This document shows positions 46,466-56,206 of a stretch of DNA of 64,000 bases, one piece after another. The DNA is from Gracilibacillus oryzae (lineage in GTDB: Bacteria > Bacillota > Bacilli > Bacillales > Amphibacillaceae). Every line of letters begins with the position of its first letter. Positions within the stretch are counted from its first letter, which is position 1. Where the stretch lies: assembly GCF_009498735.1 (NCBI RefSeq), contig NZ_ML762430.1, positions 151,135-215,134 of the forward strand, in the 5' to 3' direction. The position numbers and the translations under genes were made by a program. The notes below the pieces were generated by a model. That model had not been told where the DNA came from, searched no databases, and saw only the letters and a list, made by a program, of their open reading frames with translations.

Positions 46466-46945
46466 ATGTTGGAAATTATTTGGGCATATGTATTGGTTTT
46501 TATTTTGGCAGCAATACCATTATTTGAGGCAGTTTACATTACACCAATCGCAATAGTTGCTGGTTTATCAGCCATACCAGTTTTTGTATTAGCCGTATTG
46601 GGAAATTTACTCACCGTTTATCCTATTATCTTTTTTATTGAAAAAATCAGAGAGTGGAGAAAGAAAAGAGGCAAGGGTGATGGAAAGCGTTCAGTAAGGG
46701 CGAAAGAAGTTTGGAATAAGTATGGATTACCAGGCCTTTCACTATTTGGTCCGTTTATTATCGGCAGTCATTTGACCGCATTCTTAAGTCTGCTGTTTGG
46801 CGGCCAAAAGAAACGTGTTTTTGTTTGGATGACAATCAGTATTACTGGCTGGAGTTTCGTATTAGGAATCCTTGCTTACTTTGGAGTAGACTGGTTAAAT
46901 ATTGAAAATGACTTTATTGAGCAGATTTTTAATGATGCACAGTGA
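46466..46945 (+). CDS. Putative small multidrug export family membrane protein
   Basis: A 159-residue protein with about four helices and a basic cytoplasmic loop (KIREWRKKRGKGDGKRS). LPGLSLFGPFIIGSHLTAFLSLLFGG (about 90-115) is typical of the Sm_multidrug_ex family. GGGAGAGG precedes ATG 46466; the longer frame from 46370 starts in the repeat. First gene of a four-gene operon with an ABC-type permease, a GntR regulator and an ATPase. Substrate unknown. Confidence 0.72.
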   Translation: MLEIIWAYVLVFILAAIPLFEAVYITPIAIVAGLSAIPVFVLAVLGNLLTVYPIIFFIEKIREWRKKRGKGDGKRSVRAKEVWNKYGLPGLSLFGPFIIGSHLTAFLSLLFGGQKKRVFVWMTISITGWSFVLGILAYFGVDWLNIENDFIEQIFNDAQ

Positions 46946-46962
46946 TGGGAGATGAGTACCGA

Positions 46963-47700
46963 ATGTGGAAGGAGCCATGGAGCATAGTCAAAAATGAATT
47001 AAGACTTTTATGGAAGCCATATGTTGGGACAGTTCTTGCAACAATGTTGTTGGGCTTTCTTGCTTCAATTGCGTTAGATCAGCTCACCGGTTACTTGGCA
47101 GGTCAATCTGGAGCATACAATACTGTTTCAGCAGATATTATCTTTATTCTCTTAACACCATGCTTAACAACGATCTTTATTTCCAGTCCTTATCTAAGTT
47201 TCCGGACGATAAAAGAAGATCCATTTGGCAAGAGAATGGCATTGTACCGAATCTTGCCAATCTCTACTAAAGTACTGGTAAGAAGCCGGATGTTCATCAT
47301 GCTGTTTACCTTAATTACATTATCAATCGTCTTCTACACGACATTAGCCATAGTCTTGTCTGATGCTTTTTATCAGGTCGTTTCATTGCCGTTGTATATC
47401 CAATTTGCTTTATTCTGGTTTGGGTTTTCGCTGGCATTTGGCAGTGTCTTTGTTTTTATTGAATATGGTACAAATGGGAAGATGCTCTATATATTTTCCT
47501 TTCTGTACGGCATAAGTATTTTTGCGTTTATTGTTCTTTTTAACCTTATCAACAAGAGCAGTTTTGTTTTATTAATTTTGGAAAACATGCAGCAGTACAG
47601 CTTGATACTGCTTCTTATTATTTGGGCATTAGGTATAATCAGTTACAACGTGTGGGAAATGTTATTAAGAAAAAGACTGAATAAGAGAGATTATTTGTAA
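46963..47700 (+). CDS. ABC-2-like membrane protein
   Basis: A 245-residue protein with about six helices and no ATPase motif. It sits before a YtrA-type regulator and an ABC ATPase, so it is probably the membrane part of that transporter. ATG 46963 has GGGAG upstream; an in-frame GTG (46942) that overlaps the previous stop has no clear ribosome-binding site but is possible. Confidence 0.7.
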   Translation: MWKEPWSIVKNELRLLWKPYVGTVLATMLLGFLASIALDQLTGYLAGQSGAYNTVSADIIFILLTPCLTTIFISSPYLSFRTIKEDPFGKRMALYRILPISTKVLVRSRMFIMLFTLITLSIVFYTTLAIVLSDAFYQVVSLPLYIQFALFWFGFSLAFGSVFVFIEYGTNGKMLYIFSFLYGISIFAFIVLFNLINKSSFVLLILENMQQYSLILLLIIWALGIISYNVWEMLLRKRLNKRDYL

Positions 47701-47715
47701 TGGAGGGAATCACTG

Positions 47716-48117
47716 ATGAAGCTCCCGATTACAGTTTCAGAAAGCAGCAGAGAACCCATATATTATCAAATTGAAACACAATTAAAAAGCCTCGTAATAA
47801 GCGGGCAACTTACTACAGGTGCTTTATTACCCTCCATCCGGGCATTATCAAGTGAGCTTTCGTGCAGTGTGATCACAACAAGACGGGCCTATCAGAATTT
47901 GGAAAATGATGGGTTTATTGAAACAGTTCAAGGAAAAGGAACATTTGTAAAGGATGTTGGACAGCAGGTGAAAACAGAAACGAAAGAATCAGTTGCCTTT
48001 ACTTATATCGATAAGCTGTTAAAAGACTTACAAATGCTTGGATTTTCAGATATGGAAATCGATAATATGTTAGATAAGGCTTTGACGAAATGGAAAGGAG
48101 GAAAGCATCATGAATGA
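47716..48117 (+). CDS. YtrA-subfamily GntR transcription regulator
   Basis: 133 residues: an N-terminal winged helix (PIYYQIETQLKSLVISGQLTTGALLPSIRALSSELSCSVITTRRAYQNLENDGFIETVQGKGTF broken over 15-78) and only a short helical tail, the YtrA layout. Such regulators repress their own ABC operon and respond to cell-wall antibiotics in B. subtilis. It overlaps the ATPase by eight bases. Likely binds the dyad at 46409-46446. Confidence 0.88.
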   Translation: MKLPITVSESSREPIYYQIETQLKSLVISGQLTTGALLPSIRALSSELSCSVITTRRAYQNLENDGFIETVQGKGTFVKDVGQQVKTETKESVAFTYIDKLLKDLQMLGFSDMEIDNMLDKALTKWKGGKHHE

Positions 48118-48982
48118 TTATTTATTAGAGGCAGAGCAATTGACAAGGTCCTTTCGGTTTTTCCAGTTCGGTCCGGTTAATCTAGAGGTAGAGGCAGGTA
48201 CTGTCAATGCTTTAGTTGGAAATAATGGCTCAGGTAAAAGTACGCTTTTTCATCTGCTTCTGCAATTATTGAGACCTGATCGTGGTACGGTCCGGTTTTT
48301 TGGGCAAAATATCGCGGATGACAGCAGCAAAGTAAAGGAAAAAATCGGCTATACAGGCAGCAGTTTATACGAGGTGTACGGAAAGTTGACGATTAAACAG
48401 CTGGCCCTGCTTGTAAGTGAATGGTATCCTGCATGGGATGAAGATAAATAAAATGCTTTCATTGATAAATATCGAATTAATGAAAAAGAAAAGTACTTTA
48501 ATTGCTCCACAGGTACAAAAAAGAAAGTTGAATTTATTTTTATGATGGCATATACACCGCAATTATTATTATTGGATGAACCTTTTTCAGGGGTTGACCT
48601 TATTTCCAAACAGAAAATGCAGGCAGATTTATTAGATTTTATGGAGAATCCTGGTCATGCTATTATTATATCTACCCATCAACAAGAAGAAATAAGCACA
48701 CTGGCTGATCATATCTGGATAATGGATCGGGGAAAGATAGTTGCAAAAACGGAGAAAGATATCCTGAGCCAAAAATGGATGCGCATGTGGGTGGAGAAGC
48801 TGCCAGAGGAGATAAAGCACCATCCTTATGTTGTAGACTTTTCCGAAACAGCATCCACGATTGTAACAAATAACTTTGAGGAACTTGAAGAGGTATTACA
48901 GCAATATCATGTCAAAACAACTCACCATCACCGACTGGAATTGAATGAGATACTTGCATATCTACTGGAGAAAGGGAAGTAA
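48110..48982 (+). pseudogene. YtrB-like ABC transporter ATPase, interrupted by in-frame TAA
   Basis: One continuous frame of 290 codons except for TAA at 48449-48451. The first part (113 residues) has Walker A VGNNGSGKST and ends ...YPAWDEDK. After the stop the same frame reads NAFIDKYRINEKEKYFNCSTG..., the degenerate ABC signature, then LLLLDEPFSGVD (Walker B) and the H-loop STHQQEE. The next ATG (48542) lies after the signature, so a restart would not give a working ATPase. Tyr (TAT/TAC) to TAA would explain it, since an aromatic residue is common here. Confidence 0.82.
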
Positions 48983-49089
48983 CATTATCCTTTCTTTTTT
49001 TATTTTTAATAATACAAACTTGGTTTGTACAAGCTGATAAAGCTAGTGTATGATAGACTTTATACGGTAGCTTGAAAACTGACAGATAC

Positions 49090-49137
49090 TTGAATCAGCG
49101 AGCAGAATAGGCTATGATAGATACGAACATATGATTG
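49090..49137 (+). promoter_or_regulatory. SigA promoter and LexA-type box of ruvAB
   Basis: TTGAAT (49090-49095), 17 bp, TATGAT (49113-49118). CGAACATATGATTG (49124-49137) matches the Bacillus LexA box CGAACN4GTTCG at eight of ten bases and covers the expected start. ruvAB is SOS-controlled in B. subtilis. Confidence 0.7.
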
Positions 49138-49157
49138 ATTATATAAGGTGGAATATC

Positions 49158-49757
49158 ATGATTGCATATATAAGAGGAAAAGTTGCAGAAATTACGGATC
49201 AGGCTGTACTCGTGGAAGCTAATGGGATCGGCTATGAACTAATCTGTCCGAATCCATTCCGGTTTCAAGCAAAACTCGGACAGGTTGAGAAGATCTATAC
49301 ATATCATCATGTAAGAGAAGATGCTCAAATTCTATATGGTTTTGAAAAGGTCGATGAGAAAACGTTATTTTCCAAGATCCTGAATGTATCAGGCATTGGA
49401 CCTAAAGGGGCATTAGCCGTATTAGCCTCCACAACGGTCCAGGACTTTGTGATGGCAATTGAACAGGAAAATGAAAAATTTTTAACAGGTTTTCCTGGTG
49501 TAGGGAAAAAGACCGCCCGGCAAATGATTCTCGATCTCAAAGGAAAACTGCCATTTGATTATACACTGGAAGAATGGCCGGCAACAGATGTGCAGGCAGA
49601 TACCAACGATATCGCATTAGAAGAAGCGATGGAGGCACTCAAGGCTTTAGGCTATTCTGATAAAGAAGTGAATCAGATTAAGCCGAAATTGAAACAGGAA
49701 AAACAGCAAGAGGCAGATGGATATATTCGTAAAGGTCTGGCTTTAATGATGAAATAA
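49158..49757 (+). CDS. ruvA: RuvA, Holliday junction DNA-binding subunit
   Basis: 199 residues: N-terminal OB fold (IAYIRGKVAEI...), two helix-hairpin-helix motifs (ILNVSGIGPKGALAVL, LTGFPGVGKKTARQMI) and the C-terminal RuvB-binding domain (EAMEALKALGYSDKEV). Start ATG 49158 with AAGGTGG; the frame is open from 49131 but homologues begin at this Met. Confidence 0.96.
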   Translation: MIAYIRGKVAEITDQAVLVEANGIGYELICPNPFRFQAKLGQVEKIYTYHHVREDAQILYGFEKVDEKTLFSKILNVSGIGPKGALAVLASTTVQDFVMAIEQENEKFLTGFPGVGKKTARQMILDLKGKLPFDYTLEEWPATDVQADTNDIALEEAMEALKALGYSDKEVNQIKPKLKQEKQQEADGYIRKGLALMMK

Positions 49758-49778
49758 GGTAAGAAAGGAGCTAGCTTG

Positions 49779-50780
49779 ATGGAAGAACGGATCATATCTG
49801 GAGAACTACAGGAACAAGATAATTTAGAAGAGCTGAGCCTGAGGCCGCAGCTTCTTAAACAATATATTGGTCAGCATAAGGCGAAAGAGAATCTGGCTAT
49901 TTTTATTGAAGCAGCGAAAATGCGGAATGAAGCATTAGACCATGTTTTATTGTATGGCCCGCCAGGACTTGGGAAAACTACAATGGCACAGATTATCGCA
50001 AATGAGATGGGTGTTCAGTTTAAGTCAACCTCAGGACCAGCTATCGAGCGGTCTGGTGATTTAGCAGCAATATTATCTTCATTGGAAGTTGGCGATGTTT
50101 TGTTTATTGATGAAATTCATCGTTTGCCAAGGGCGGTTGAGGAAATATTATATCCAGCAATGGAAGATTTTTGTTTAGATATTGTAATCGGTTCAGGCCC
50201 CAGTGCCAGATCTGTCCAATTAGATTTGCCGCCATTTACATTAGTTGGTGCAACAACGCGCGCCGGGCTTCTGACAGCACCACTTCGAGACAGGTTCGGT
50301 GTATTAAGCAGACTGGAATTTTACGAAATCATTGATTTATGCGCGATTGTGGAAAGGACAGCAGAAATATTTGAAACGAATATTGATAAGCAGGCTGCAC
50401 TGGAAATTGCCCGCAGGTCGAGAGGAACGCCAAGGATTGCGAACAGATTGTTGAAAAGAGTACGGGATATTTCCCAAGTAAAAGGGGAAACCGAAATCTC
50501 TTTACCAACAACACAGCAGGCGTTACAGATGCTGCAAGTAGATGATGCAGGTCTTGATCAGATTGACCATAAATTGTTACTTGCAATGATCGAGAGCTTT
50601 AAAGGAGGGCCTGTTGGACTGGATACACTTGCTGCCTCAATTGGGGAAGAGTCACAGACAATAGAGGATGTTTATGAGCCATTCCTTTTGCAACAAGGTT
50701 TTATCCAGCGGACCCCAAGAGGGAGAATGGTCACAGCAAAAGCATATAACCACTTTCAAATGGAGGTGCCTGAGACTTGA
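49779..50780 (+). CDS. ruvB: RuvB, Holliday junction branch-migration ATPase
   Basis: 333-residue AAA+ helicase. Walker A GPPGLGKT (60-67), Walker [10 protein letters not shown], the arginine-finger region [12 protein letters not shown], and a C-terminal winged helix ([14 protein letters not shown]). ATG 49779 follows AAAGGAG; an adjacent TTG is less likely. Confidence 0.97.
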   Translation: MEERIISGELQEQDNLEELSLRPQLLKQYIGQHKAKENLAIFIEAAKMRNEALDHVLLYGPPGLGKTTMAQIIANEMGVQFKSTSGPAIERSGDLAAILSSLEVGDVLFIDEIHRLPRAVEEILYPAMEDFCLDIVIGSGPSARSVQLDLPPFTLVGATTRAGLLTAPLRDRFGVLSRLEFYEIIDLCAIVERTAEIFETNIDKQAALEIARRSRGTPRIANRLLKRVRDISQVKGETEISLPTTQQALQMLQVDDAGLDQIDHKLLLAMIESFKGGPVGLDTLAASIGEESQTIEDVYEPFLLQQGFIQRTPRGRMVTAKAYNHFQMEVPET

Positions 50781-50977
50781 CGGACTTTGGCAAAATCTTT
50801 ATTGTAATAGGGGTTGTATTTATTATTATTGGTTTAATTTGGAGTTTTATTGGTAAATTGCCAGGAGATATCAGTTTCCAAAAAGGTAATTTCACCTTCC
50901 ATTTTCCAATAATGACTTCAATCGTTGTGAGTATTATTTTAACACTTATTTTCTACGTGATAGGACGGTTTAAGTAA
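50777..50977 (+). CDS. DUF2905-family small membrane protein
   Basis: 66 residues, two membrane helices with the family loop [20 protein letters not shown] between them. TTG start overlaps the ruvB stop by four bases, and its stop overlaps the queA ATG, so all three are coupled. Function unknown. Confidence 0.85.
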   Translation: MTDFGKIFIVIGVVFIIIGLIWSFIGKLPGDISFQKGNFTFHFPIMTSIVVSIILTLIFYVIGRFK

Positions 50978-52005
50978 TGAGAATTGAAGATTTTGATTTT
51001 GACTTACCTGAAGAGCTGATTGCTCAAACCCCATTAAAAGATCGGACAAGTTCCAGGTTAATGGTATTAAATAAAGAAAAGCGGACAATTGAGAATCATC
51101 ATTTCTATGAAGTGACTGATTTTCTTGAAGCTGGGGATTGTCTTGTTTTAAATGATACAAAAGTGCTCCCGGCAAGGCTTTATGGCATGAAAGCTGATAC
51201 GGGCGGCAAGGTGGAAGTGTTATTATTAACCCAAATTGAAAATGATGATTGGGAAGTGTTAGTAAAGCCTGCCAAACGAATTAAAATTGGCACAGTGATC
51301 AGTTTTGGTGATGGCAAACTTACGGCAACATGTGTGGAATCAAAAGAGCATGGCGGCCGAGTGTTGCGCTTCAGTTATGCAGGTATTTTTTATGAAGTGC
51401 TGGATCAGCTTGGTGAAATGCCGTTGCCTCCATATATAAAGGAACAATTGGATGAGAAGGACCGCTATCAGACGGTTTATGCAAAAGAGCAGGGTTCTGC
51501 TGCTGCACCGACAGCAGGTCTTCATTTTACTGAGGAATTGCTGGAGAAAATTAAGCAAAAAGGTGTGGAAATTGCCTTTATTACTCTTCATGTCGGGTTA
51601 GGAACCTTTCGTCCGGTTAGTGTAGAGGATGTGGAGTCACACGAAATGCATGCAGAATTCTACCAGATGACTGCAGAAACGGCCAACCAGTTAAATGCTG
51701 TAAAGGAACGTGGCGGCCGGATTATCTCGGTAGGGACTACATCGACAAGAACACTGGAAACAATTGCACGTGACACTGGCGGAACGTTTGAAGAAAGAAA
51801 TGGCTGGACTGATATTTTTATTTATCCGCCATATCAGTTTCAAGCAATTGACGGATTGATAACCAATTTTCATTTGCCGAAATCAACGTTAATTATGTTA
51901 GTCAGTGCCTTAGCAGATCGTGATTTTATACTAGAAGCATACAACAAAGCGGTGGAGGAACGTTACCGGTTCTTTAGTTTCGGTGATGCCATGCTTATAT
52001 TGTAA
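50977..52005 (+). CDS. queA: QueA, S-adenosylmethionine:tRNA ribosyltransferase-isomerase
   Basis: 342 residues. Builds epoxyqueuosine on tRNA from preQ1-tRNA using SAM as ribosyl donor. Begins [14 protein letters not shown] and contains TGLHF-type [13 protein letters not shown] (about 171-183) and THVGLGTF-like [11 protein letters not shown]. Works with Tgt, the next gene. Confidence 0.97.
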   Translation: MRIEDFDFDLPEELIAQTPLKDRTSSRLMVLNKEKRTIENHHFYEVTDFLEAGDCLVLNDTKVLPARLYGMKADTGGKVEVLLLTQIENDDWEVLVKPAKRIKIGTVISFGDGKLTATCVESKEHGGRVLRFSYAGIFYEVLDQLGEMPLPPYIKEQLDEKDRYQTVYAKEQGSAAAPTAGLHFTEELLEKIKQKGVEIAFITLHVGLGTFRPVSVEDVESHEMHAEFYQMTAETANQLNAVKERGGRIISVGTTSTRTLETIARDTGGTFEERNGWTDIFIYPPYQFQAIDGLITNFHLPKSTLIMLVSALADRDFILEAYNKAVEERYRFFSFGDAMLIL

Positions 52006-53160
<1,155 letters not shown>

Positions 53161-53182
53161 CTAGTAAAGGGGGGAATACAAA

Positions 53183-53446
53183 ATGGAAATGTTAGTATCA
53201 CTTGCACCATTACTGCTTATGGTAGTAATCTTCTATTTTCTTTTAATCAGACCACAACAGAAGAAACAGAAGCAGGTACGTCAAATGCAGTCAGAACTGA
53301 AAAAGGGCGATAAGATTGTAACAATCGGTGGTTTTCATGGAACTGTCCACGCAATAGACGAAGATAGAATTGTTTTAATTACAGAAGGTGGCACAAAGGT
53401 TACATATGATCGATCAGCTGTCCGTGAAGTAACAGAGCAACTCTAA
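53183..53446 (+). CDS. yajC: YajC, Sec translocase auxiliary subunit
   Basis: 87 residues: one helix (LAPLLLMVVIFYFLLIRPQQKKQK, 7-30) and a small basic domain (KKGDKIVTIGGFHGTV). Forms a complex with SecDF, whose gene lies downstream at 58208. AAAGGGGGG-type RBS. Confidence 0.95.
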   Translation: MEMLVSLAPLLLMVVIFYFLLIRPQQKKQKQVRQMQSELKKGDKIVTIGGFHGTVHAIDEDRIVLITEGGTKVTYDRSAVREVTEQL

Positions 53447-53462
53447 AAGAATAAAACTAGAA

Positions 53463-53501
53463 AACACGCAGACGCTTGGATAAGCAGCTGCGTGTTTTTT
53501 T
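53463..53501 (+). terminator. Terminator of ruvAB-queA-tgt-yajC
   Basis: Stem AACACGCAG/CTGCGTGTT with inner pairing, then seven T from 53495. Convergent gene ends eight bases on. Confidence 0.88.
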
Positions 53502-53508
53502 GTTCCTT

Positions 53509-53895
53509 CTAGTTAACGGAAGCTTCTTTTTCTCCACCGGATAAATTGACTCCGATAATCGCACCAATCATTGCCAAAAGTAAATATGCTGCATGATGGA
53601 CAAACTGGACAACAGTAAATCCGGCATCAAGCCCTAAATAACGGTAAAAGAAAACGAAAATAGTAAAAAACAGACTGGTGATTGCGCCAACAAAAATTCC
53701 TTTATGTTTGGCTTTTAAACCTGCAACCAAACCGCCAATAAATAAAGCAAGAAAACTGATCAACAGTGTCGCCATTTCCAGTGTGGATTCACCTAATGAA
53801 GTAAAGCGCATAAGTAATGCCAGTACAACACTTGAAATGAACATGATACCGATAATACCAATCCAGCCAAATAGAATACTAACCGCTGTTTTCAT
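53509..53895 (-). CDS. TIGR04086-type membrane protein (YrzE-like)
   Basis: A 128-residue protein with four hydrophobic helices. The GLVAGLKAKHKGIFVGAITSL pattern is typical of this family in Bacillaceae. GGGAGAAGGGAG stands before ATG on the minus strand. B. subtilis yrzE lies in the same wider neighbourhood. Function unknown. Confidence 0.75.
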   Translation of the reverse strand: MKTAVSILFGWIGIIGIMFISSVVLALLMRFTSLGESTLEMATLLISFLALFIGGLVAGLKAKHKGIFVGAITSLFFTIFVFFYRYLGLDAGFTVVQFVHHAAYLLLAMIGAIIGVNLSGGEKEASVN

Positions 53896-54049
53896 TTCTC
53901 CCTTCTCCCTTCAAGAAAAACTTCTCTATATGTATTTATGCATGTCCCTCGAATTTAGAAGACTGCTTTTTTGAATAGTTATCTTATCGATGAATATAGA
54001 TGATAGTATAGCTTGTCAACATTACATGGATTGTGGAGAGGTGAGGTAT

Positions 54050-55351
54050 TTGGCAGTAACAGTGGCAATTACTATTTTTATTGTAAGTTATATTTTTATT
54101 ATGACCGAAAAGATAAATCGTGCTCTTGTAGCTTTGGCTGGAGGATTATTATTACTGTTAACAGATATTTATGAATGGGAAACAGCGATCACAGAGTATG
54201 TTGACTGGAGTACAGTAGCATTGCTCTTTGCTATGATGGTTTTAGTCTCTATCACAAAGAAAACAGGTGTATTCTCCTATATCGCCATTTTATTAGCCAA
54301 AGCAGTAAAAGGAAAGCCGATCCCTTTATTAGTTGGTATTGCGGTCCTGACAGCATTTGGTTCCGCTTTGTTAGATAATGTCACGACAGTGTTATTGTTT
54401 GTTCCAGTGATCTTAACATTAACAGAATTATTAAAGTTACCTGCCTTTCCCTATTTAATTACGATTATTATCAGTTCAAATATTGGCGGAACGGCAACCC
54501 TTATCGGGGACCCGCCAAATATTATGATTGGCCAAGCTGTTCCTCATTTGACTTTTGTCTCTTTTTTAGTGCATACAGCACCTATTGCTATGATTATTTT
54601 TGTTCTTTCTATTACTATATTAACATTTATCTTTCGAAAGCATTTAAAAACAATTGATCAGGAAAATATAAAGACATTGATGAGAATGAAAGAAGGCCAT
54701 TATTTAAATAAAACACCACTGCTATACCAGTCATTAGCCATTTTAGCTTTAACGATTACGGGCTTCATTTTGCATCCTGTGCTTCATATTGATTTGACGA
54801 TCATTGCTCTTTGTGGTGCCATTCTGCTGATGCTGATAAGTGAAAAGGAAACAGATACAGAGAAAGTGTTTGAACAAGTGGAATGGGTGACATTGTTTTT
54901 CTTTATCGGACTTTTTATGCTTGTTGGCGGTCTTGAAGAAGTTGGTGTCATTGATGAATTGGCAAAGTCAATCATGTGGCTGACAGAAGGAGATATGATG
55001 TACACTGCATTACTATTGCTTTGGACATCAGGTTTATTCTCAGGTGTAATTGACAACATTCCTTTTGTAGCTGCAATGATACCTGTGATTCAGGAATTTC
55101 AATCATATGGAATGGGTAACCTTGATCCTTTATGGTGGTCCCTTGCTTTAGGTGCTTGTTTAGGTGGAAATGCCACATTAATCGGGGCTTCTGCCAATGT
55201 TGTTGTCGCAGGTTTAGCAGAAGCACAAGGGGAACGTATTCCTTTTGTCAAATACATGCTGTATGGTTTGCCAATTGTATTGCTGTCTCTTGTCATCACT
55301 ACTGTTTATGTGTATATCCGCTATTTACTGCCATACCAGCAATCACTGTAG
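54050..55351 (+). CDS. ArsB/NhaD (SLC13-type) membrane transporter
   Basis: 433 residues, about 11-12 helices in two halves. Repeated hallmark loops are FGSALLDNVTTVLLFVPV (about 104-121) with SSNIGGTATLIGDPPNIMIG, and GVIDNIPFVAAMIP with LGGNATLIGASANVV. These are typical of the ArsB/NhaD group; cargo could be an anion or Na+/H+. TTG 54050 follows GAGAGGTGAGG; the in-frame ATG 53990 has no ribosome-binding site. Confidence 0.82.
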   Translation: MAVTVAITIFIVSYIFIMTEKINRALVALAGGLLLLLTDIYEWETAITEYVDWSTVALLFAMMVLVSITKKTGVFSYIAILLAKAVKGKPIPLLVGIAVLTAFGSALLDNVTTVLLFVPVILTLTELLKLPAFPYLITIIISSNIGGTATLIGDPPNIMIGQAVPHLTFVSFLVHTAPIAMIIFVLSITILTFIFRKHLKTIDQENIKTLMRMKEGHYLNKTPLLYQSLAILALTITGFILHPVLHIDLTIIALCGAILLMLISEKETDTEKVFEQVEWVTLFFFIGLFMLVGGLEEVGVIDELAKSIMWLTEGDMMYTALLLLWTSGLFSGVIDNIPFVAAMIPVIQEFQSYGMGNLDPLWWSLALGACLGGNATLIGASANVVVAGLAEAQGERIPFVKYMLYGLPIVLLSLVITTVYVYIRYLLPYQQSL

Positions 55352-55409
55352 AATAAGCGGATAAAATCTGGATAAGCTAAACACATCATCATGTCGAGGA
55401 TGTGACTGA

Positions 55410-56093
55410 ATGCCCTTTGAAGATATTATCATGCTAATTTTACGTACATTGTTCTATTATTTTGCTGTTGTCGTTATTTTCCGCCTGATGGGAAAACGGG
55501 AAATAGGCGAACTCAGTTTATTAGATATTGTTGTCTTTATTATGATTGCAGAGCTTGCTGTCATAACGATAGAAGATCTTGAAACATTTTTCGGATATGG
55601 TTTAATACCAATGGCTCTACTGATGATTATTCAGAGATTCACGGCTTGGCTTTCATTAAAAAGCCCGTTATTTCGTTCATGGTTTGATGGGAAACCAGCT
55701 ATTATCATTTCCCAGGGAAAAATAGATGAATACCAGATGAAGAAGAACCGGTTTAATTTTGATGATTTAATGCAGCAATTGCGTGAAAATGGCACAGAAA
55801 GCTTGAATGAAGTGGAATATGCTATCTTAGAACCATCAGGGAGCTTATCGATTATTGAAAAGGGTAAACAGGGGAGCAGATTGTCTGGGAATAAAATAAA
55901 TGGACTCGTACTTCCTTTAATCGTTGATGGCAATGTACAACTTCATGCCCTCGAACAATTACAGAAAGACCGGCTATGGTTGAAAGAGCAGATAGAAAGC
56001 AGGGGCTTTCAGCATTTTAAGGAAGTATCCTTCTGTTCACTCAATCATAAAAATGAATGGTATATTGACAGAAAAAATGAAATAACCAATTAA
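55410..56093 (+). CDS. DUF421/YetF-type membrane protein (YrbG-like)
   Basis: 227 residues: three N-terminal helices with the RLMGKREIGELSLLDIVVFIMIAELAVI signature, then a soluble DUF421 domain (DGKPAIIISQGKI..., VEYAILEPSGSLSI). B. subtilis yrbG next to spoVB is the likely counterpart. Role unknown, perhaps spore germination or envelope. Confidence 0.82.
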   Translation: MPFEDIIMLILRTLFYYFAVVVIFRLMGKREIGELSLLDIVVFIMIAELAVITIEDLETFFGYGLIPMALLMIIQRFTAWLSLKSPLFRSWFDGKPAIIISQGKIDEYQMKKNRFNFDDLMQQLRENGTESLNEVEYAILEPSGSLSIIEKGKQGSRLSGNKINGLVLPLIVDGNVQLHALEQLQKDRLWLKEQIESRGFQHFKEVSFCSLNHKNEWYIDRKNEITN

Positions 56094-56095
56094 TA

Positions 56096-56130
56096 AACGC
56101 CTGGAGTTGCAGATCCAAGCGTTTTTTGAT
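56096..56130 (+). terminator. Terminator of the DUF421 gene
   Basis: AACGC-TGGA pairs with TCCA-AGCGTT across an 8-base loop; six T follow. Lies between convergent genes. Confidence 0.8.
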
Positions 56131-56206
56131 TTTCTTATAGGTGCACCATTCTTACTCTATAAGTCATCTGTTTGATAAAACGAAAAGCCACGTCAATTCG
56201 CAGGTG

